Shown here piece by piece: positions 46,880 to 60,656 of a stretch of 64,000 bases of DNA. The stretch comes from Gnetum montanum (lineage: Eukaryota > Streptophyta > Gnetopsida > Gnetales > Gnetaceae), in assembly GCA_015680685.1 (NCBI GenBank), contig MNCI01014483.1, forward strand, positions 124,001-188,000. Reading direction: 5' to 3'. The translations under genes and the position numbers were made by a program. Below the pieces are notes generated by a model that saw only the letters and a program-made list of their open reading frames with translations, did no database searches and was not told the DNA's origin. Every line of letters begins with the position of its first letter. The stretch's first letter is position 1.

Positions 46880-48575
46880 GTAAGTGGTTGGAGGCTTTTG
46901 TCTTGTCGGGTTCCAGAGGAATCATCATTGAGACCAGTCTACACCACTTGGTGCATAGACAACTACATGGGTGTCATGTCTACACTAGTAGGTGATGGGA
47001 TATAGAAAGCATGCAGGATTACTCATGATATGCAGAAAGGGCACAAAGGGTTCTCCTTCTATGACGAAAAACTATAGTAACCAAAAACATCAGTGGCTAA
47101 AACAACAAGAGGTCACTAGGCATACAGTCGAACTCCAAATTTGTGTGAGGATTATGCTAGAGTAAACAGAAGTGGGGTGCCATCAATGGTCTGGTCAATC
47201 AAATAGGGACTTAATAAATGTACATTAGCCTTCCATAAATGTTTGGTTTAAAGATGTTATGTGCAAGTTAAGCGATAAGAAACAAGCATAAAATGATGGA
47301 GAATAATGCAAAACATGAAAATAGTAAAATGAAATGAAGTAGGCTTGAGTGAGAAAGTGCACCACCCCAAGATTAGGGGATCTGATCCTTGTTTGGTTGA
47401 AGACGTATAACTTGGTAGTGTGGACAAGTATAGCTGACAATGAAGTAGTATGGTCACAACTCCTTGAACTGTTGTCAACAACTTGCTAATAGGAACCTTT
47501 TACTTGCTAGTCTACTTGCCAAAATTCTAATAAATGCCAATCACCAGGAAGCCAGTGCAAAAGTTAGAAAATTCTCAAAGCTAACCTTAAAAGCCAACCA
47601 CAAGAAAGATGATCGCAAGAGCTAACAATGCCAAAAGCCAACAATGCTTCAAAAAGCTAACCCCTTCAACATTGTTCACCGAGGTATTTATAGAGTTAGA
47701 TGTAGGAGAGAAATGTGGTCTGGATGCCATGTGTCTTAGGTCCCACAAAGAGCAAATGTGACTGTGCTAGGATACTATGTAATGTTGGATATGAAACCTA
47801 CTATACTCTGATCATACTATTCAAGAAGCATGTGCCAGAATCCAGGGAACTACCATGCTAGGCTATGATGTGTAGTATGGCATAATGTAGTTACCAGTAT
47901 TGAAAGAAGTCTTACCTAAAAGTGTAGCACTCAAATTGCTGTTCTATGTATCGTAGCACCATGTAGCACTCAAATTGCAATGATTCTTGACAAAAATTGC
48001 CATATTTTTCCATGTCTTGTTACTCATGCATCAACGATGAAGTGGGGTAAATATCCTGGAGGACTGAATTGTTGTCAATTTGCATCTTGGGTGTCTAATC
48101 AGTCTTCCCAAGGCTTGCTACACTCTGCAGCATAGCAGGTTACTATAGTTAGAAAACTTGCTGAACTGTTTCACTCACCCTACACACTTTTAGCAAATCC
48201 TAGCATGGTCCTTGGGTAGACTATCAATTGACTTAAATATTAAGCTGGGAAAGCTAGAGGGTGTAGCAAGCTTATCAGCCTAGGAGATAGAAAATTTTCT
48301 AGACTGTACAGTCTACCTGTAGTGCCTCTTTTATGCAAACTAGCCTTATGGCTGGGTGCCATGTTAACTATGCTAGAAAGGGTAGCATGCAAGCCCAGAA
48401 GTAACTTTGTGGGCATTAGGACTTCTGAGGTTCCATGTTATCTACACAGTCCACTATGACACCATGCTTTTAGGGACACTTGCCCAAATTCTAAGACTGT
48501 TGAATCAAGAGAGTTTTGAAATTTATGGTGTTTCACTAGGTAGTGGTACTTTGTTGACAAATAGTTTCCTAGGAG
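46880..48575 (-). repeat. 5' LTR of element C (L4), truncated
   Basis: Keeps the U5 end, R, the TATA box (47,685-47,693 on the minus strand) and part of U3, then breaks off near 48,575. The region just below it (46,690-46,880) is the leader. Its U5 end is the most complete in the window. Confidence 0.65.
47685..47693 (-). promoter_or_regulatory. LTR TATA box of L4
   Basis: CTATAAATA on the minus strand, aligned with the other family 2 LTRs. Confidence 0.6.
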
Positions 48576-48619
48576 GATTAGATCATTTCATTTCTATGAA
48601 TGAGGCTATAGTATAGTAT

Positions 48620-49985
48620 TAATTGTTGGTGCTTGAAGATTTAAGCTTATTCAATACCAAATCATTATGGTCGATCATCTTCTAGATGTCATCCTTTAAT
48701 GCTAGGAAAAAATTGATGTCATGACCAGCCATTTAATGATAATAGAAAAATCTATCCAATCTAAAGTATTTCGATAGCTTTGGATTCTCTTTGGTTACTA
48801 TCATTGGGTCTCTAGTTATGTCGCAAATACAATCATTCCTCTTATGAGCCTCTTCAGATAGTTTCTTACATTGTATCTGGTTCTCTTTAAGAAACTATTC
48901 TAAAATCTTAAATGATTTCATACACAACCTAGCATACTTCGATCTATCCTTCCATAAAAAATTTGATCTTGGTTGATTTCGGATGTAGGAAGTGGATGGT
49001 TGTGATGAGTCAGGGGATGTATTGCATGGTGGTGATCCCCACCTCTCTAGTTTTTTTGATACTTTTTTTACTGTGACCATAGTTATATGTCCTTACCTAG
49101 TTTTATCTCTATCTCTCCTAGTATGTTGGTATTTAGATGACATAGAGGCTAAATCATTGCTGGCCTTAGCTGCCTCCTCAATGTTCATAGTTTGCAAGGA
49201 GTCTTGACATAGTGACCTAAGCTCTAAGTACTAGAGCTTTGACTTAATAAATTTATTTATTACTCTCTTAAATATGGAAAAGAGGTGACTTTCAGAGATA
49301 GGCTTGTGAATTTCATTAAGTGTTAAATACAATATTTAAATGAAGCTTTTGATGGGTTTAGGTGGCTCCTACTTCACCTTCATTAGTTGATCCAATGTGG
49401 CATATGACTTCAATTTGTATCTAAAGTAATTCACAAATTGGTTTATTAGGTCTTCAAGGAAAGAGATGGAACCTCTAGGCAAGACTTGGTACTAAGCAAG
49501 AGCCTTTATTTTAAGGGACATGGGAAAAATCCATAGTATTGTATGAGGCTAAGCTTGAGAAAATAGGCACTTAAATAAGAAGGTGGCTCGATATGTTGTG
49601 GAACACCCTTCATCATTATGTTTAGTGAATTTTGGTATAGGCTCACCCATAGGTAAGGTTATTTGTGGAACAATAGGATTTATAGGATCATCTTGGTAGA
49701 AGTCTATAACCTTGACCATCTAAGTTATACTAGTTTTGACTTTTTACAACCCTTTCATAAGGTCTTGGATCATTTGAAAGGCTTGATCAAATTCTTGAAA
49801 CATTCCTATAGGTTGTAAGGTTTGAATTGATGATTAAGGAGGAAGTTGAGTGGTCTAAGGTTGTGTGATTTGTATTGATCTAGATGGAAAAGGTTGAGTA
49901 ACCACTATTATAGATGGATTGAACAAAGAGAAAAAGCCTCGAGTTGAAAGTTCATAGATAAATGCCATTAGCATAGATGCCATGT
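48620..49985 (-). pseudogene. Gag fragment F
   Basis: Family 2 gag without its own LTR. It starts near 49,990 with MASMLMAFIYELS, runs through IDFYQDDPINPIVPQITLP and PIPKFTKHNDEGC near 49,600-49,690, then a Ser/Thr and Lys-rich linker and LDRFFYYHQMAGHDINFFLAL near 48,720. Similar to C and B gag but clearly diverged. It faces D head to head at about 49,990. Confidence 0.65.
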
Positions 49986-49999
49986 CTAAACCTATGCAA

Positions 50000-51562
50000 C
50001 AACCTTTTGTGATTTGCAATGCCTCTTAGCAAGGCAAGGATTTCCTCAACCTCCACAAGCAAGAGGCCCTTCTTTGTTATCAAAGTACCACCTTAGGCAC
50101 CCACAACACCCTTTGTGAGCAAGGTCCCATAGTAATCACCCACTAAGAAATTAAAGTAGGAACCAAACCAATCGTCCACTAAGATGTTAAACTGGAATGA
50201 CACATTAACAACAATTGCTAAGAAACCTTTCATCATTTAGGTGCCACAAAAAGTTGGCCCTACAATAACTCCTAAATAATTTTTTGTCATAAGGATGCCA
50301 CAACGTGATGGCCCTTCACCTACCCAAAGCCCAATAGTGGGCAACATCTTAATCTCTTCGCCTTTAAGGGTTGACCCCACTAGCAACCTAGGGAGGCCTA
50401 CTAAATGATAATGTAAGAGTATGAACGAGTGCCTCATGATCCCCATGGCCAAGGAAAAGGCTATAACCAACAAGAAAAAACTAAATACTAGGGCCCCTAC
50501 CCCCAAGCAAGCAAAGAAACCTAAGTCCAATTCCCCTTCACAAGAGATTTATCTCTCAAGCCACATGAAGGATGTCAAGGCCAACATAAAAACTAACAAC
50601 AAGGACTTTGTAGCTACACTAACCTAGGTGAAACAAATGCTCAAGAAAAAGAACACAACGTTGTGCTTATATGACCTGGTCATGACCTTAGCTACTCATT
50701 GCCAAGCCTTGGCCCAAATGTTGGCCTCCATTCCTATTACAGAGGACATCCCTATAGATGAGGCATCCATCCATGCTATGATGTTTCCTCCTAGACCAAA
50801 ATAATTAGGTTTAACATCCCTAGAATTTCATGACAATGTATTCAATATTAACCCCAAATAAGGGGAGGTTACCATTAGCATATGTGTTGGGCAGTGCATG
50901 ATCCACAGAGTGCATGTTGATGATGGTGCAACAACAAATGTAGTCATATACTCTATCATTGACAAGCTAGTCTTGGTAAACAAAATTAGGTAAACCAAAA
51001 TCATGTGTCTAAATTCCTTCAATAGATCATGTATCACTATTATGGGTACAATCAACTTAGCCTTTGTGGTAGGAGATTAATTCCCCACTAGTATAGATTT
51101 CACTATCATATAGGAGATGCAGGCTTCAGCTTGATCTTGGACAAGCCTTGGCTAGCACAACTATGGGCCATCTCCTCTCTTATCCACAAAGTTCACCTTC
51201 CATATGAAGTTGGTGAAGTTATCATCCATGATAATAATGCCTCCCCTGTAGCTATCCACAACATAAACATGAAGAAAGTGTTAGAGGTGGAGTTTCTTGG
51301 TGATACACCTACAACAACCAATGCAATGCCTAAGGCTAAAACACCTAAATGAGTGGTTGAAGCCAACAACCTCCTAGAGGATCCTAAGCCTTATGCACCC
51401 CCTAATCCATGCCCAGTTAGGAATAAACTACATGACCAAGACTTTCCCTTAGCCAAAAACATTCTAAGTGCCTACTTACCCCTTTCCTTCATGGGCTATA
51501 CATTTTGGATTTTTACTTATCTTGCATTTTTTCATGCATTTACATTTCACTTGCTTCCCTAG
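50000..51562 (+). pseudogene. Gag C-terminal part and protease, element D
   Basis: Plus-strand copy of family 2. A proline- and lysine-rich gag linker (50,050-50,620) contains a KKNTTLCLYDLVMTLATHC segment matching KNTTLSLYDLI of A. The protease follows with VHVDDGATTNVV at about 50,910 and YEVGEVIIHDNN at 51,200. The frame is open for long stretches with TAG as the main stop. It ends after the protease tail (FHLLP-stop at 51,560) with no RT. Confidence 0.7.
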
Positions 51563-51689
51563 TTTAACACTAATTCACTTTGTTTATATATTTCTACTTT
51601 GTTTATGGATCCATTCAGTTGTCTTATGCATTGTAATTGAAAAACATAAAAAACATATAAAAAATTTAAAAAAAAACATAAAACTACAA

Positions 51690-51830
51690 AAACACATTGC
51701 TTGAAATGGCCTTAAACTGGCAATGGCCCAAAACTAGTGGCACTTGATGGCTTGAAAAGGCATTAAACTAGTGCATGGCCTAGAGCAACCTAAAACTATC
51801 AATTTTTGCATTACTTTCCTTTCATTTATG
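51690..51830. repeat. GGCCATTT tandem array, copy D (reverse complement)
   Basis: GAAATGGCCTTAAACTGGC, GGCCCAAAACTAGTGGC, AAACTAGTGCATGGCC and similar words, on the plus strand as expected for an element in plus orientation. No antisense gene remains between the array and the LTR. Confidence 0.7.
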
Positions 51831-51834
51831 CTTT

Positions 51835-54800
51835 TTAACTCTATTGCTGAGAAGTGCCACTTGATGTTGTTTTTTCTAGTTCATTTTTGCAAGATCTTGT
51901 AGTCACATACCATGACTATACATGTAGCATTGCACCTCACACAAGCAAGATAATCACTCATTTTCCATGATGAAAAAAATTGGAACAAATAGTCTTCTAT
52001 GACTATAAACTGTCATAGATCATTCTTGGGTCATGACGTTAAAGTGGCACTACATCCACCATCCAATATTATGTTACAAAAGCATCAAAAAATCTACTAG
52101 GACTATAAACTAGCACATCATGGTCTACCATGACCTTAAAATGGGTTCATGGTCTACCAAGACTTTAAACTAGCATGTTGCTAATCTTTTTGATCACTTT
52201 CCATTGGTGTAGCCTTTGGAGCACTCGCTGCGTCATCACTGTGGCACTTTCATTGGCTTCCTAAGCACTTGCAGCTAGCATAGCATTTGATGCATTTGTA
52301 GCATCTTTGCATCTAGCAATTGTAGCATCTTCACATTTTTCATTTGTATTTGCACTTCATGTTGTGTGGTTTTCTTATCTTCTTAGAGTTATGTTTGCAG
52401 GATGAAGCCTTGGAGGTGGTCATGCAAACATGCATCTCATTGTAGTAGAAAGGAATCACATCACTATAATGTACATGATTGGACTAGTTAAGCCACTGAA
52501 GAATGCACATCTCCCTCATCCCATTATATCCTATGCACATCCACTCCTTCATCCTAACAACCTCTCATCCCCCACATGCTCACTATTTCACATCCCTCTG
52601 ATACATATGCACTGTGATGCATATGGCATTCTCTTCATGTCAACCATTGAACCCAAGGTAGATGTAACATAACTCATCCCCTATAAAGCCTCTATTGGTT
52701 GGTCAAGGCCCAAAAAAATGTAACATAGCTCACCATGGCAAGGAAGCACCTATCCTATAGATGCAATGTGATTACATCTAAGTAAAGCCCATCTACATGA
52801 TGGCCCACACCTTGCAACTATCATTTAGTAGTAAGCTGAACCCAAAGGGGGTTTGGCTTGTAGCAAAGGAAGAAAAAAAATATCAAAAAATGAAAAAAGA
52901 TAAAATAATGTTAAAATAAAAGGATAAGGGGATAAAACACATCACCAAAAAACTAATAGTGTTGCAATTTCAAAATCAACCTTAAATTAGATCGACTTTA
53001 ACTCTCTCATGATTACTTCGATGAGAGGTCAATGCTTCGGGGGCAAGTCACTTCATGCCATGGTCATTATCAACTATTCTAACTTCACATTTTATAACAT
53101 GATCCACTATTTGAATTTCATTTCCATTGTTTACATTTCATCTTCCTAGAATTGCCTATACCCCTTTCCCCTCAACATACCCTTATTCCCTTAGCACTCT
53201 TAAGCATGTTGAAGCAACACTTGATTAGCTACCAATGAGTAATGTTGATGCCATGTCTACTATGGTGTTTTGCAATTCTTTTTTGATGTCTCTAAGTCTA
53301 CTACCCCAAATGTCAATAAAGAGGGACCATTGAAACACCAAAAAATTTTGGGCCTTGGCATCTTGACTATAGATTTGGATAAGTATCAAAATAGTGGCAC
53401 TTTGCCCAAATTTTTCTAAGTGTAATGTATAGTTAGCTCCAATGGACAAATTTGCAAAACTTGTTAAAGTGTTAGAACAATGGCACTTTCTATAAATTTA
53501 TCTAAGTGTCAAAATTTAGCAAATTTTCCTAAGTGTTGGTGCTAAGCTTCCTAGCATAGCCAGTGTAACATGCATGAAGGCCTATCTTGCAAGAATTTTC
53601 TAAGTGTCAACAATAGTTACAAATATTTTTTTAAGTGTTGTGCTATGCTCTCATTCCCCTACTATACTCCAAAGTGTAGCTAGCATAGGACACTAGTTTT
53701 GCAAAATTCTTTCTAACTGATAAGTTACATGTCTCGCACATAACAAGGGACAAGTGTAGCAAGCTACAGAAATTTTTCTAAGTGTTGTGCTATGCTTCCA
53801 TTATCCTTATGCTCTGGAGTGTAGGTAGCATAGCTAGCACCTGAATGGCCAATTTTCCTTAAGTGTTAAGCTAGAAACTATTACGCTAGCTCAACATGGA
53901 AGAAGCATTTGGTAGATTTTCTAACTCTTGAGACTACCCCTCTTGCTATGATCCAAAGCATAGCCAGCATAGCAAGATTAAGGATTATAGTATTCATGAG
54001 ATTCTTCTAAGTGTCCATCCTATTCCTTGTCGTTGGGGAGAATTTCATGTCCTGCATGTAACATGAGACAAGAATAGTAGTTGGCATCTCGTGTTTCACA
54101 TGTAACGCAAGATAAGCATAGCAACCAACATCTTGTGTTCCACATGTGACATGAGACAAGCATAGTGGCCAAAGTTAGGAAATTTTTGAACCTTTTCTGG
54201 TCCCCTTTGGGCTGAGAAAATTTTCTAAATTTTTCTTGTGATCCCACCTACTACACTATCACATGGCACCCGATCCACATTTTTGGGTAACCCTAGCCCT
54301 ATAAATACCCCTATGTCCCAATTTTTTAGGGGATGGGCTTTAATTCTTCACCAATGGGCTAGTTCGCACTTTCATTTGGCACTTTCACATCTTGGCACTT
54401 AGCTTCATGGGCAAATGAGACCCAAAGCACATCACACCGGTAGAGAGGAAGTTTTGCACTGCATGATACACCATGACCCCATTGCAACCCTAGACTACAT
54501 GGTACATCATGACCCTATTGCAACCTTGCACTACATGGTATACCATAGCCCTGTTGCAACCCTATAGAACATCACATAGTACACTGTGGTGACCAACCTG
54601 GCAAGCATAGTTCATCACAACAAGCACCAAACTTCATGGCTCAACACCACCAAGACTATGACTGTGCTTCTACTATGTATATTATACATTGTGTACATTT
54701 TGAAACATTTTTGGAATTTGCTATGCTCCCCCTTTTAGGGTGATGCACTTTTGTTCTCAAATTCTATTCCATTTCTCAAGCATTTCTCTTTGGTATTTAT

Positions 54801-55145
54801 CATAACACTTATATTTTTCTCACCTTTTCATACGTATTTGCATGTTTACATCATTGTTCTTAGGCTAAGACATCCCGCTACACTCTAGCTTAGTTAGTCT
54901 TGGTATCTACGTGTAACACAAAATAAACCCTTCTTACGCATAATTCTTTCAACACCATGTAACTCCCTATCTGATTAACAAGACCATTCAAGGCACCTCG
55001 TTTCTATTTCCCAACATGACCCTCTCATGGATTTGGGGTTAGTTGTATGCCCACGAACCTCTTGGTGTTCTAGCCACTGATGTTTTTGGATGTTACAATA
55101 TGAAGATATAGTATTCTTCATCTATGTTTGAGTAGAAGGAGTTTA
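51835..55145 (+). repeat. 3' LTR of element D
   Basis: Family 2 LTR in plus orientation. The U3 array of GACTATAAACTAGCA-type units lies at 51,990-52,180. Inverted repeats with GCTATGCT and AGCATAGC lie at 53,640-53,850. The TATA box is at 54,299. A U5 match to L1 and L4 (ACTGATGTTTTTGG near 55,080) gives the downstream limit. Similarity fades near 55,145, and the true end is not certain. Confidence 0.6.
54299..54309 (+). promoter_or_regulatory. LTR TATA box of element D
   Basis: CTATAAATACC at 54,299-54,309, the plus-strand counterpart of the TATA box in L1, L3 and L4. Confidence 0.6.
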
Positions 55146-55384
55146 GAGTAAGTCTTCTGAGAGATTTCCTATGCTCTACAACCACATGATCCTTAGGGTC
55201 ATATATGTGGATAGCTTCTTGGCTAGGGGCCATGTGTGTAAAGTTTAATGGAAATAGAGTTTATGTGCTAAAAGAAATCAAGTTAAGTTCATAACCAATT
55301 TGTGAATTACCAATTTTAGTAGTTGAAACTACTCTACCTACAAATGGCTTTGGCTATGGGATAGTATGAAAACTACAATAAATA

Positions 55385-55600
55385 CATCGGGTTTTACAAA
55401 CAGTACACAAGATTCTATAAAAATACACTACGCTAGAAAAAAGTATGTTGGGCTTTACAAAAATATGTTGGACCAACAAAAAGTATGCTAGGTTTTACAA
55501 AAATATGCTAGGCCAAAAAGAAAAAGTATGTTAGGCTTTGCAAATATGCATTGGTCCAACAAAAAGTATGCTAGGCTTTACAAAAATACATTGGCCTTTA
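55385..55600. repeat. Tandem repeat of TATGCTAGGCTTTACAAAAA type
   Basis: Four to five units of roughly 40-48 bases alternating AGTATG(C/T)T(A/G)GG(C/T)TTTACAAAAATA and GCTAGGCCAA/TTGGACCAAC. Looser copies continue to about 56,200. Confidence 0.6.
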
Positions 55601-58600
55601 GATCCATACCTAAAATCCATTTTTATGAAATTTGAAGTGCAAGCTTTGTTGGGATATAAAATGTCCAACACTTGATGAAAAAATTAGTATATGGTCAAAT
55701 TTTGTTAAAAATACATTAGCTTTGAAAAATCTAGTAGTTGTGATAATATGCATATGCAAAACTAGTTGTTGGTATTATGTTGCATTTTGGAAAAATACAC
55801 TAGTATTTTTCTTATACCAAATGTTATGGTATTTTCCTAAAAACAAGAATGGTACTTTTCCTATGGAAAAATATGTTCATTATTGTCTGGGTGTGAAACA
55901 TATGCTGGTTCACCAAAAGATACACTAGGAACTTTTTTGGAAAGGTATGCTAACATTGTGAAAGAAAGATATATTGGTTTTGCTAAGAAAAATAAGGTAG
56001 TTTTGGAAACTATGATGGGCTTGCAGAAGAAACAAAATGAAAAATTTTATCTGGTTGCATGTGGATCATGGATAGAAAAAATAGATGTCCTTTGAAAAAA
56101 CCAAAGGTATATTTTAATGAGTAAATGTTGTAGTTTTCCCAAGAAATATGTTGGCTTTTAAAAGTATAGGAACTGCTATGAAATTTTGAGAACACCCAAA
56201 TTGGCTACAATAAATATGTTGGGTATGAATTGTAGGAGAATGGTTGGTAGCATTCATTAATTGGAAAAATTTTCATAGCAAATTAAAATGTTTTCTAGGT
56301 AAATTAAATTAAACAATAATGAAAACTAATAAACAAACAAGGATAATGTATGATTAGGTGAAGAACATAGAAATAGGCCTTCCTATAACCAAAAAACTTT
56401 GGCACTAGAAATCAAAGACCTTTGATGGAATAGTTTAATTCCAAATTCCATGATCCTTGAAAATTGGATTTGAAGTGCCTTGGATAGTCTTTTTGATCAC
56501 CTATGGACATAGAAATTGTAAAATGGTATAAATAAAGTTTATAAAAAATGTAGACCTAACCCAAGAGAAATAGAAAAATAAACTGACACAAAATAAATGG
56601 ACTGATAATTTTATTAAAATAATAAACTCTTGCAGATATAAATTTTAAGGGAAATTATAAGTTTATGTAACTAGAATGCAAAAAAGGTTGTATTGAAGAT
56701 GATTGAAGCTTGATGAAACTACTAGAGTATGAATTGTAGTTAGCTTCATGATTCGGATGTTCCAAGCTTCTACTTCCAATGATCTTTTCTTCTCCTCTGG
56801 AAATTGATCTAGAGTAAAAATTCTTGAATGGTGGTAGACTTATTGAAATATACACTACAACTAAAATTTTGAATCTTCAGCCTAATGCCAAAATGCAAAA
56901 CGTATTGTCAATCAATTGAAACATGGTTTAAATAAGTCATTGGTATCTAATTTGGTGCTGTGAATTTTCTATCATGATTTTTGATACATTTTTGTAATTT
57001 TTAAATGTGTACAAGTTTTCCATTCCTTGTGTATCTTTTAAATTTTAATATTTTAATGAAAAATATGCTAGCTTTATGCTTCTTCCAGCAAAATTATGCT
57101 AGCTTGATTATAAAAATTAAAGCCCATGAGTTAATATGCTTGTTGTAGGTTGCTCTAGTATATTAATTATCATGGACATGATAAATGCTATGAAAAACCA
57201 AAATCTATGGATTTCCAAGGAATTTTCAACCTTCCCAAGCCTAGATACATAACTAATATAACTTTACCCAATTAGGAAGTGAGGCAATAACAACTTATGA
57301 AGCCTTTTTTCTACCCTGAATAAGTTAAAGTATTCAAGATTGTAGCCTATGAATTGCAAAATTTACATTTGAAAATAAGATCTTGCCTCAAGTTTAATGG
57401 TGAAGGTTATGAGTTGCAACATGAATTTTTTTTAGTGGTGTTTCAATAAAGACTCGGGAGTTTTCAATGTCCTTGGAAAAGAGAGAAAAAAGATCTTTCA
57501 CATAAAAGAAAATAGATAGAAAAGAAGAGGAGAGTCATAGAAGAAGATATTCTAGTTTAAGCTCAAGGCCAAAAACTAGAATTACATAACCTATGCTAGA
57601 TAGATTCCATTTATAGCCTTTATTTCTTCCATCCATTTTCAGAGCTATTCATTCAACCATTGTAAATTTGATGAAGAAGCATGCAAGGAAATATGTTGTA
57701 TCTACTACCAATCCATTGCAAAAGAGTACCTAAAGAAGAAAGCACCATACTTGTTGTATTTGAGCTTCCATTACTACCTCTAGTATGTGCTTTAGGTGAG
57801 CCTTAAAAGCTAAGAGGAGGAGGAAGAAATCTATTATTTCATCTTAGTGCTAATGGCTTCTTCTTATGTAAATCACTAATTGTGCTTAAAGTAGCTCTTT
57901 TAAGCTTCAACAAACTTCCTTGTATTCATTAATAGGTTTAGATCACTTTTAGAATAGTACTAACTCTAGCTTTTTCATATAATAGCTCTTTCTATATAAG
58001 CTTGTGTTTCCTCCTTAATCTTTGTAGACATAACATGGTTCCCTTTTTACTATAGCTCACACAGGTTTAAAACCTAGTTCTAAACTTTGGTTCTAACTAC
58101 CCTTTTTCTTAGTCCAACATAAAAATAGTCAAAAGATTTTAATTCTAATGGGGTTTTTTCTTATATTAATAGATATCTTGTGCATGTAGTCAAGGTGTTG
58201 ATGTGAGAGATGAAATTGATCTAGATGAAGAAACAAGCTTAATGTATTTGGTAATTTGGTAGTGCTGACATGATAGATGATGGAACATTGGTCTAGATGA
58301 ATGACTAAGGCTCATCTATTTAATGATCTGGTAGTGTTGACATGTCAATGTTGATGTGATAAAGCCATTTGGAACAAGAAATAGGTTCTAACCATTGGTT
58401 CTAGATGTTAATGAAGTAGAGCATTTAGTAAGATCACAAATTAGTTTAGAAGCATTTCCATAAAGAAACAAACATTAAATCAAGCTTTCCTATTCAAGAT
58501 AGCATATTAAAATGGAAATATTGACATGGTAGAGAAATTTGAGTGTACCCTTTATGGCTCTACAAGCTAATTTTACTTTGTGCTTCCTCTCATAGATGAT

Positions 58601-60656
58601 GTGCTAGAGTAGAGTTGAAGCACTCCATTCCTTGCTCTTTTAAGTTGACATGGTAGAGCTAAGTTGAAGTACTAAGTTGGATTAAAATTCTTTTATGCAC
58701 ATGCCTTAACACTACTTAAACTAGGCCCCACTATGTTCTTAATAGAATGTTGATGTGGAAGAAATAAATTAAAGGGCTGATCTAGAGTCAAAAAGTAGTT
58801 CTATTAGCTAATTCTACTTAGTGTTTTTTTTTTCATTGCAGTCTGACATGGTAAAGCTATTTTTGTTATTTAAAATGGTTCTTCAAGTTGGTTCTCCTTG
58901 TTAAGCTTGATTAAAATACTCTTGTGCATATGCTCTAGTTAAGTTTGGTCCTGCCAAATAAATCTATTATAATAAATAATATGAGCTAGCATCTTAAGGC
59001 TAAAAATAATATGAGCTAACTTCACAAAGCTAATAAGAAGAGCTTAGTTGGATCAAGGACACTTGATTGTGCATAATGCTGATTTAGTGGAGTAGATTGA
59101 GATAAGTAGAATAAAAAATAAGATATTAAACCTTGGTTCTAAATTTTGATGTGATGTATACACTTAAAATGGATTAAGTTGGAATGCTAGGTTCACCATT
59201 TAAAATAACTTTTGGACATGTGAGTTTTTTGAATGTATTTAGATGCAAACAATGTATCTAGATGAAAAAACTCATGAACAACATGCTCATGTAGCTAGAA
59301 AATATAACTTGATTCTTATGATGGTTCCCCACTTAACAATGTTCATCTAGATGAAAAAAAACCTAGCTTTAGTTCTTATTTGAACTACCATTATGTCCAC
59401 CAACACTTGTTCCTTTGAATCTTATTTAGAGACAAAATTTCCATCTAGATGAAAATTTCAGCTTCATCTAGATGCTAATGTAAGTTAAAAAAAATGCTTT
59501 TTCTACAAGCATCAAGAGCTCAAACCCACGAAACAAAAGGCTTTACTTATATGTAAAAATCATAACCAAGCTCAAAACACGTAACAACTAAAAAAATGCA
59601 AAAATATCCTAATTTTTGAGTTTGGGTAAGCTTTTAAAATAGTCTAGAATAAGGAAGAACAAGGAAGAATCATACATAGCTAAGCATACAAAAAAACCCT
59701 AAAAATTAATCTTAGAACTATTACACTAAGTTTAAGTAGATTGACTTAGCTTAATATACATATTATAATCAAAGAACTTAGGAAGCTCTGAAAAACAAAG
59801 ATCAAGAAAAATAAGAAAATCATACAACTAATTAAAGGTGAGAAAGTAATAATAATAACACAACTCATATCATTTAATCTTAACATATACAATCAATTAG
59901 ATACAACACTCAACTTATTCATAGTAGCTTATTTACAATAATGATTAGAAAAATTAAAACATGTAGCATGAACAAGATGAAGAAAATAACTTAATCACAA
60001 TCACTTGATACATTTTCTAAGACAACAACACATTCAAAACCATATCACTTTTTGACAAAATAGTTCATCATATATTTTCTTGCCATTTTCATTAGAAAAA
60101 AATGATAAGAATCTCCCATTATTATTAAGAAAATTAAGCTCAAAACACAAAAATAAACATAGGTAATAAGAAAAGCTAAAATAAGCATATAAGAACATAA
60201 CTAAAAAACATGTTTATCTTGTTGAATAGTTGGGCTTAGGTTAGAAATGTAACAATGAAAGAATATTTAGTGATACAAAGCATAGAATACATTAGAGAAC
60301 CAAGAAGCCACTTAGAAGCATCATAGCTATAAATATTCATAAGATATTTTGAATGAATCAAGAGGATTTTAAAGATCTTGGGGTAGATTTGATAAGAGTG
60401 GAGACTAAGAGGAATAAAGCATTGACTATAATTCAAGCTAGGATAAAGTATGAAAGAAAAAAGAAGAGTGGAAGGCCTAAGAAAGATTTAGTAAAGAAGT
60501 GATAACTATTAAGAATTAAAAAAAGGTAGAATTCTTGGAGCATTATAAAGAGAGGTATTTGGCATTTAAACTATCTAATGAAAGGAGAGTCTATACAAAG
60601 TAAGAAATTAAGACTTTGTAGTTCATCCATGACCAAGCTTAGAGCCAAAAGCAAGG
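55601..60656. other. AT-rich stretch without identifiable gene
   Basis: About 5 kb with scattered short open frames, none over 100 codons and none with a domain I recognise. It holds the tail of the 55.4 kb repeat, plain AT-rich DNA at 56.2-57.5 kb, GACATGGTAGAGCTAAGTTG-type words at 58.2-58.9 kb, and CATCTAGATG palindromes at 58.2-59.5 kb. It may be one or more decayed LTR elements. I cannot find LTR ends. Confidence 0.5.
58215..59480. repeat. Six scattered ATCTAGATG palindromic words
   Basis: TCTAGATGA occurs near 58,219, 58,292, 59,252, 59,344, 59,441 and 59,464, mostly within the palindrome CATCTAGATG. Three fall within 130 bases. No unit length is regular. Confidence 0.5.
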
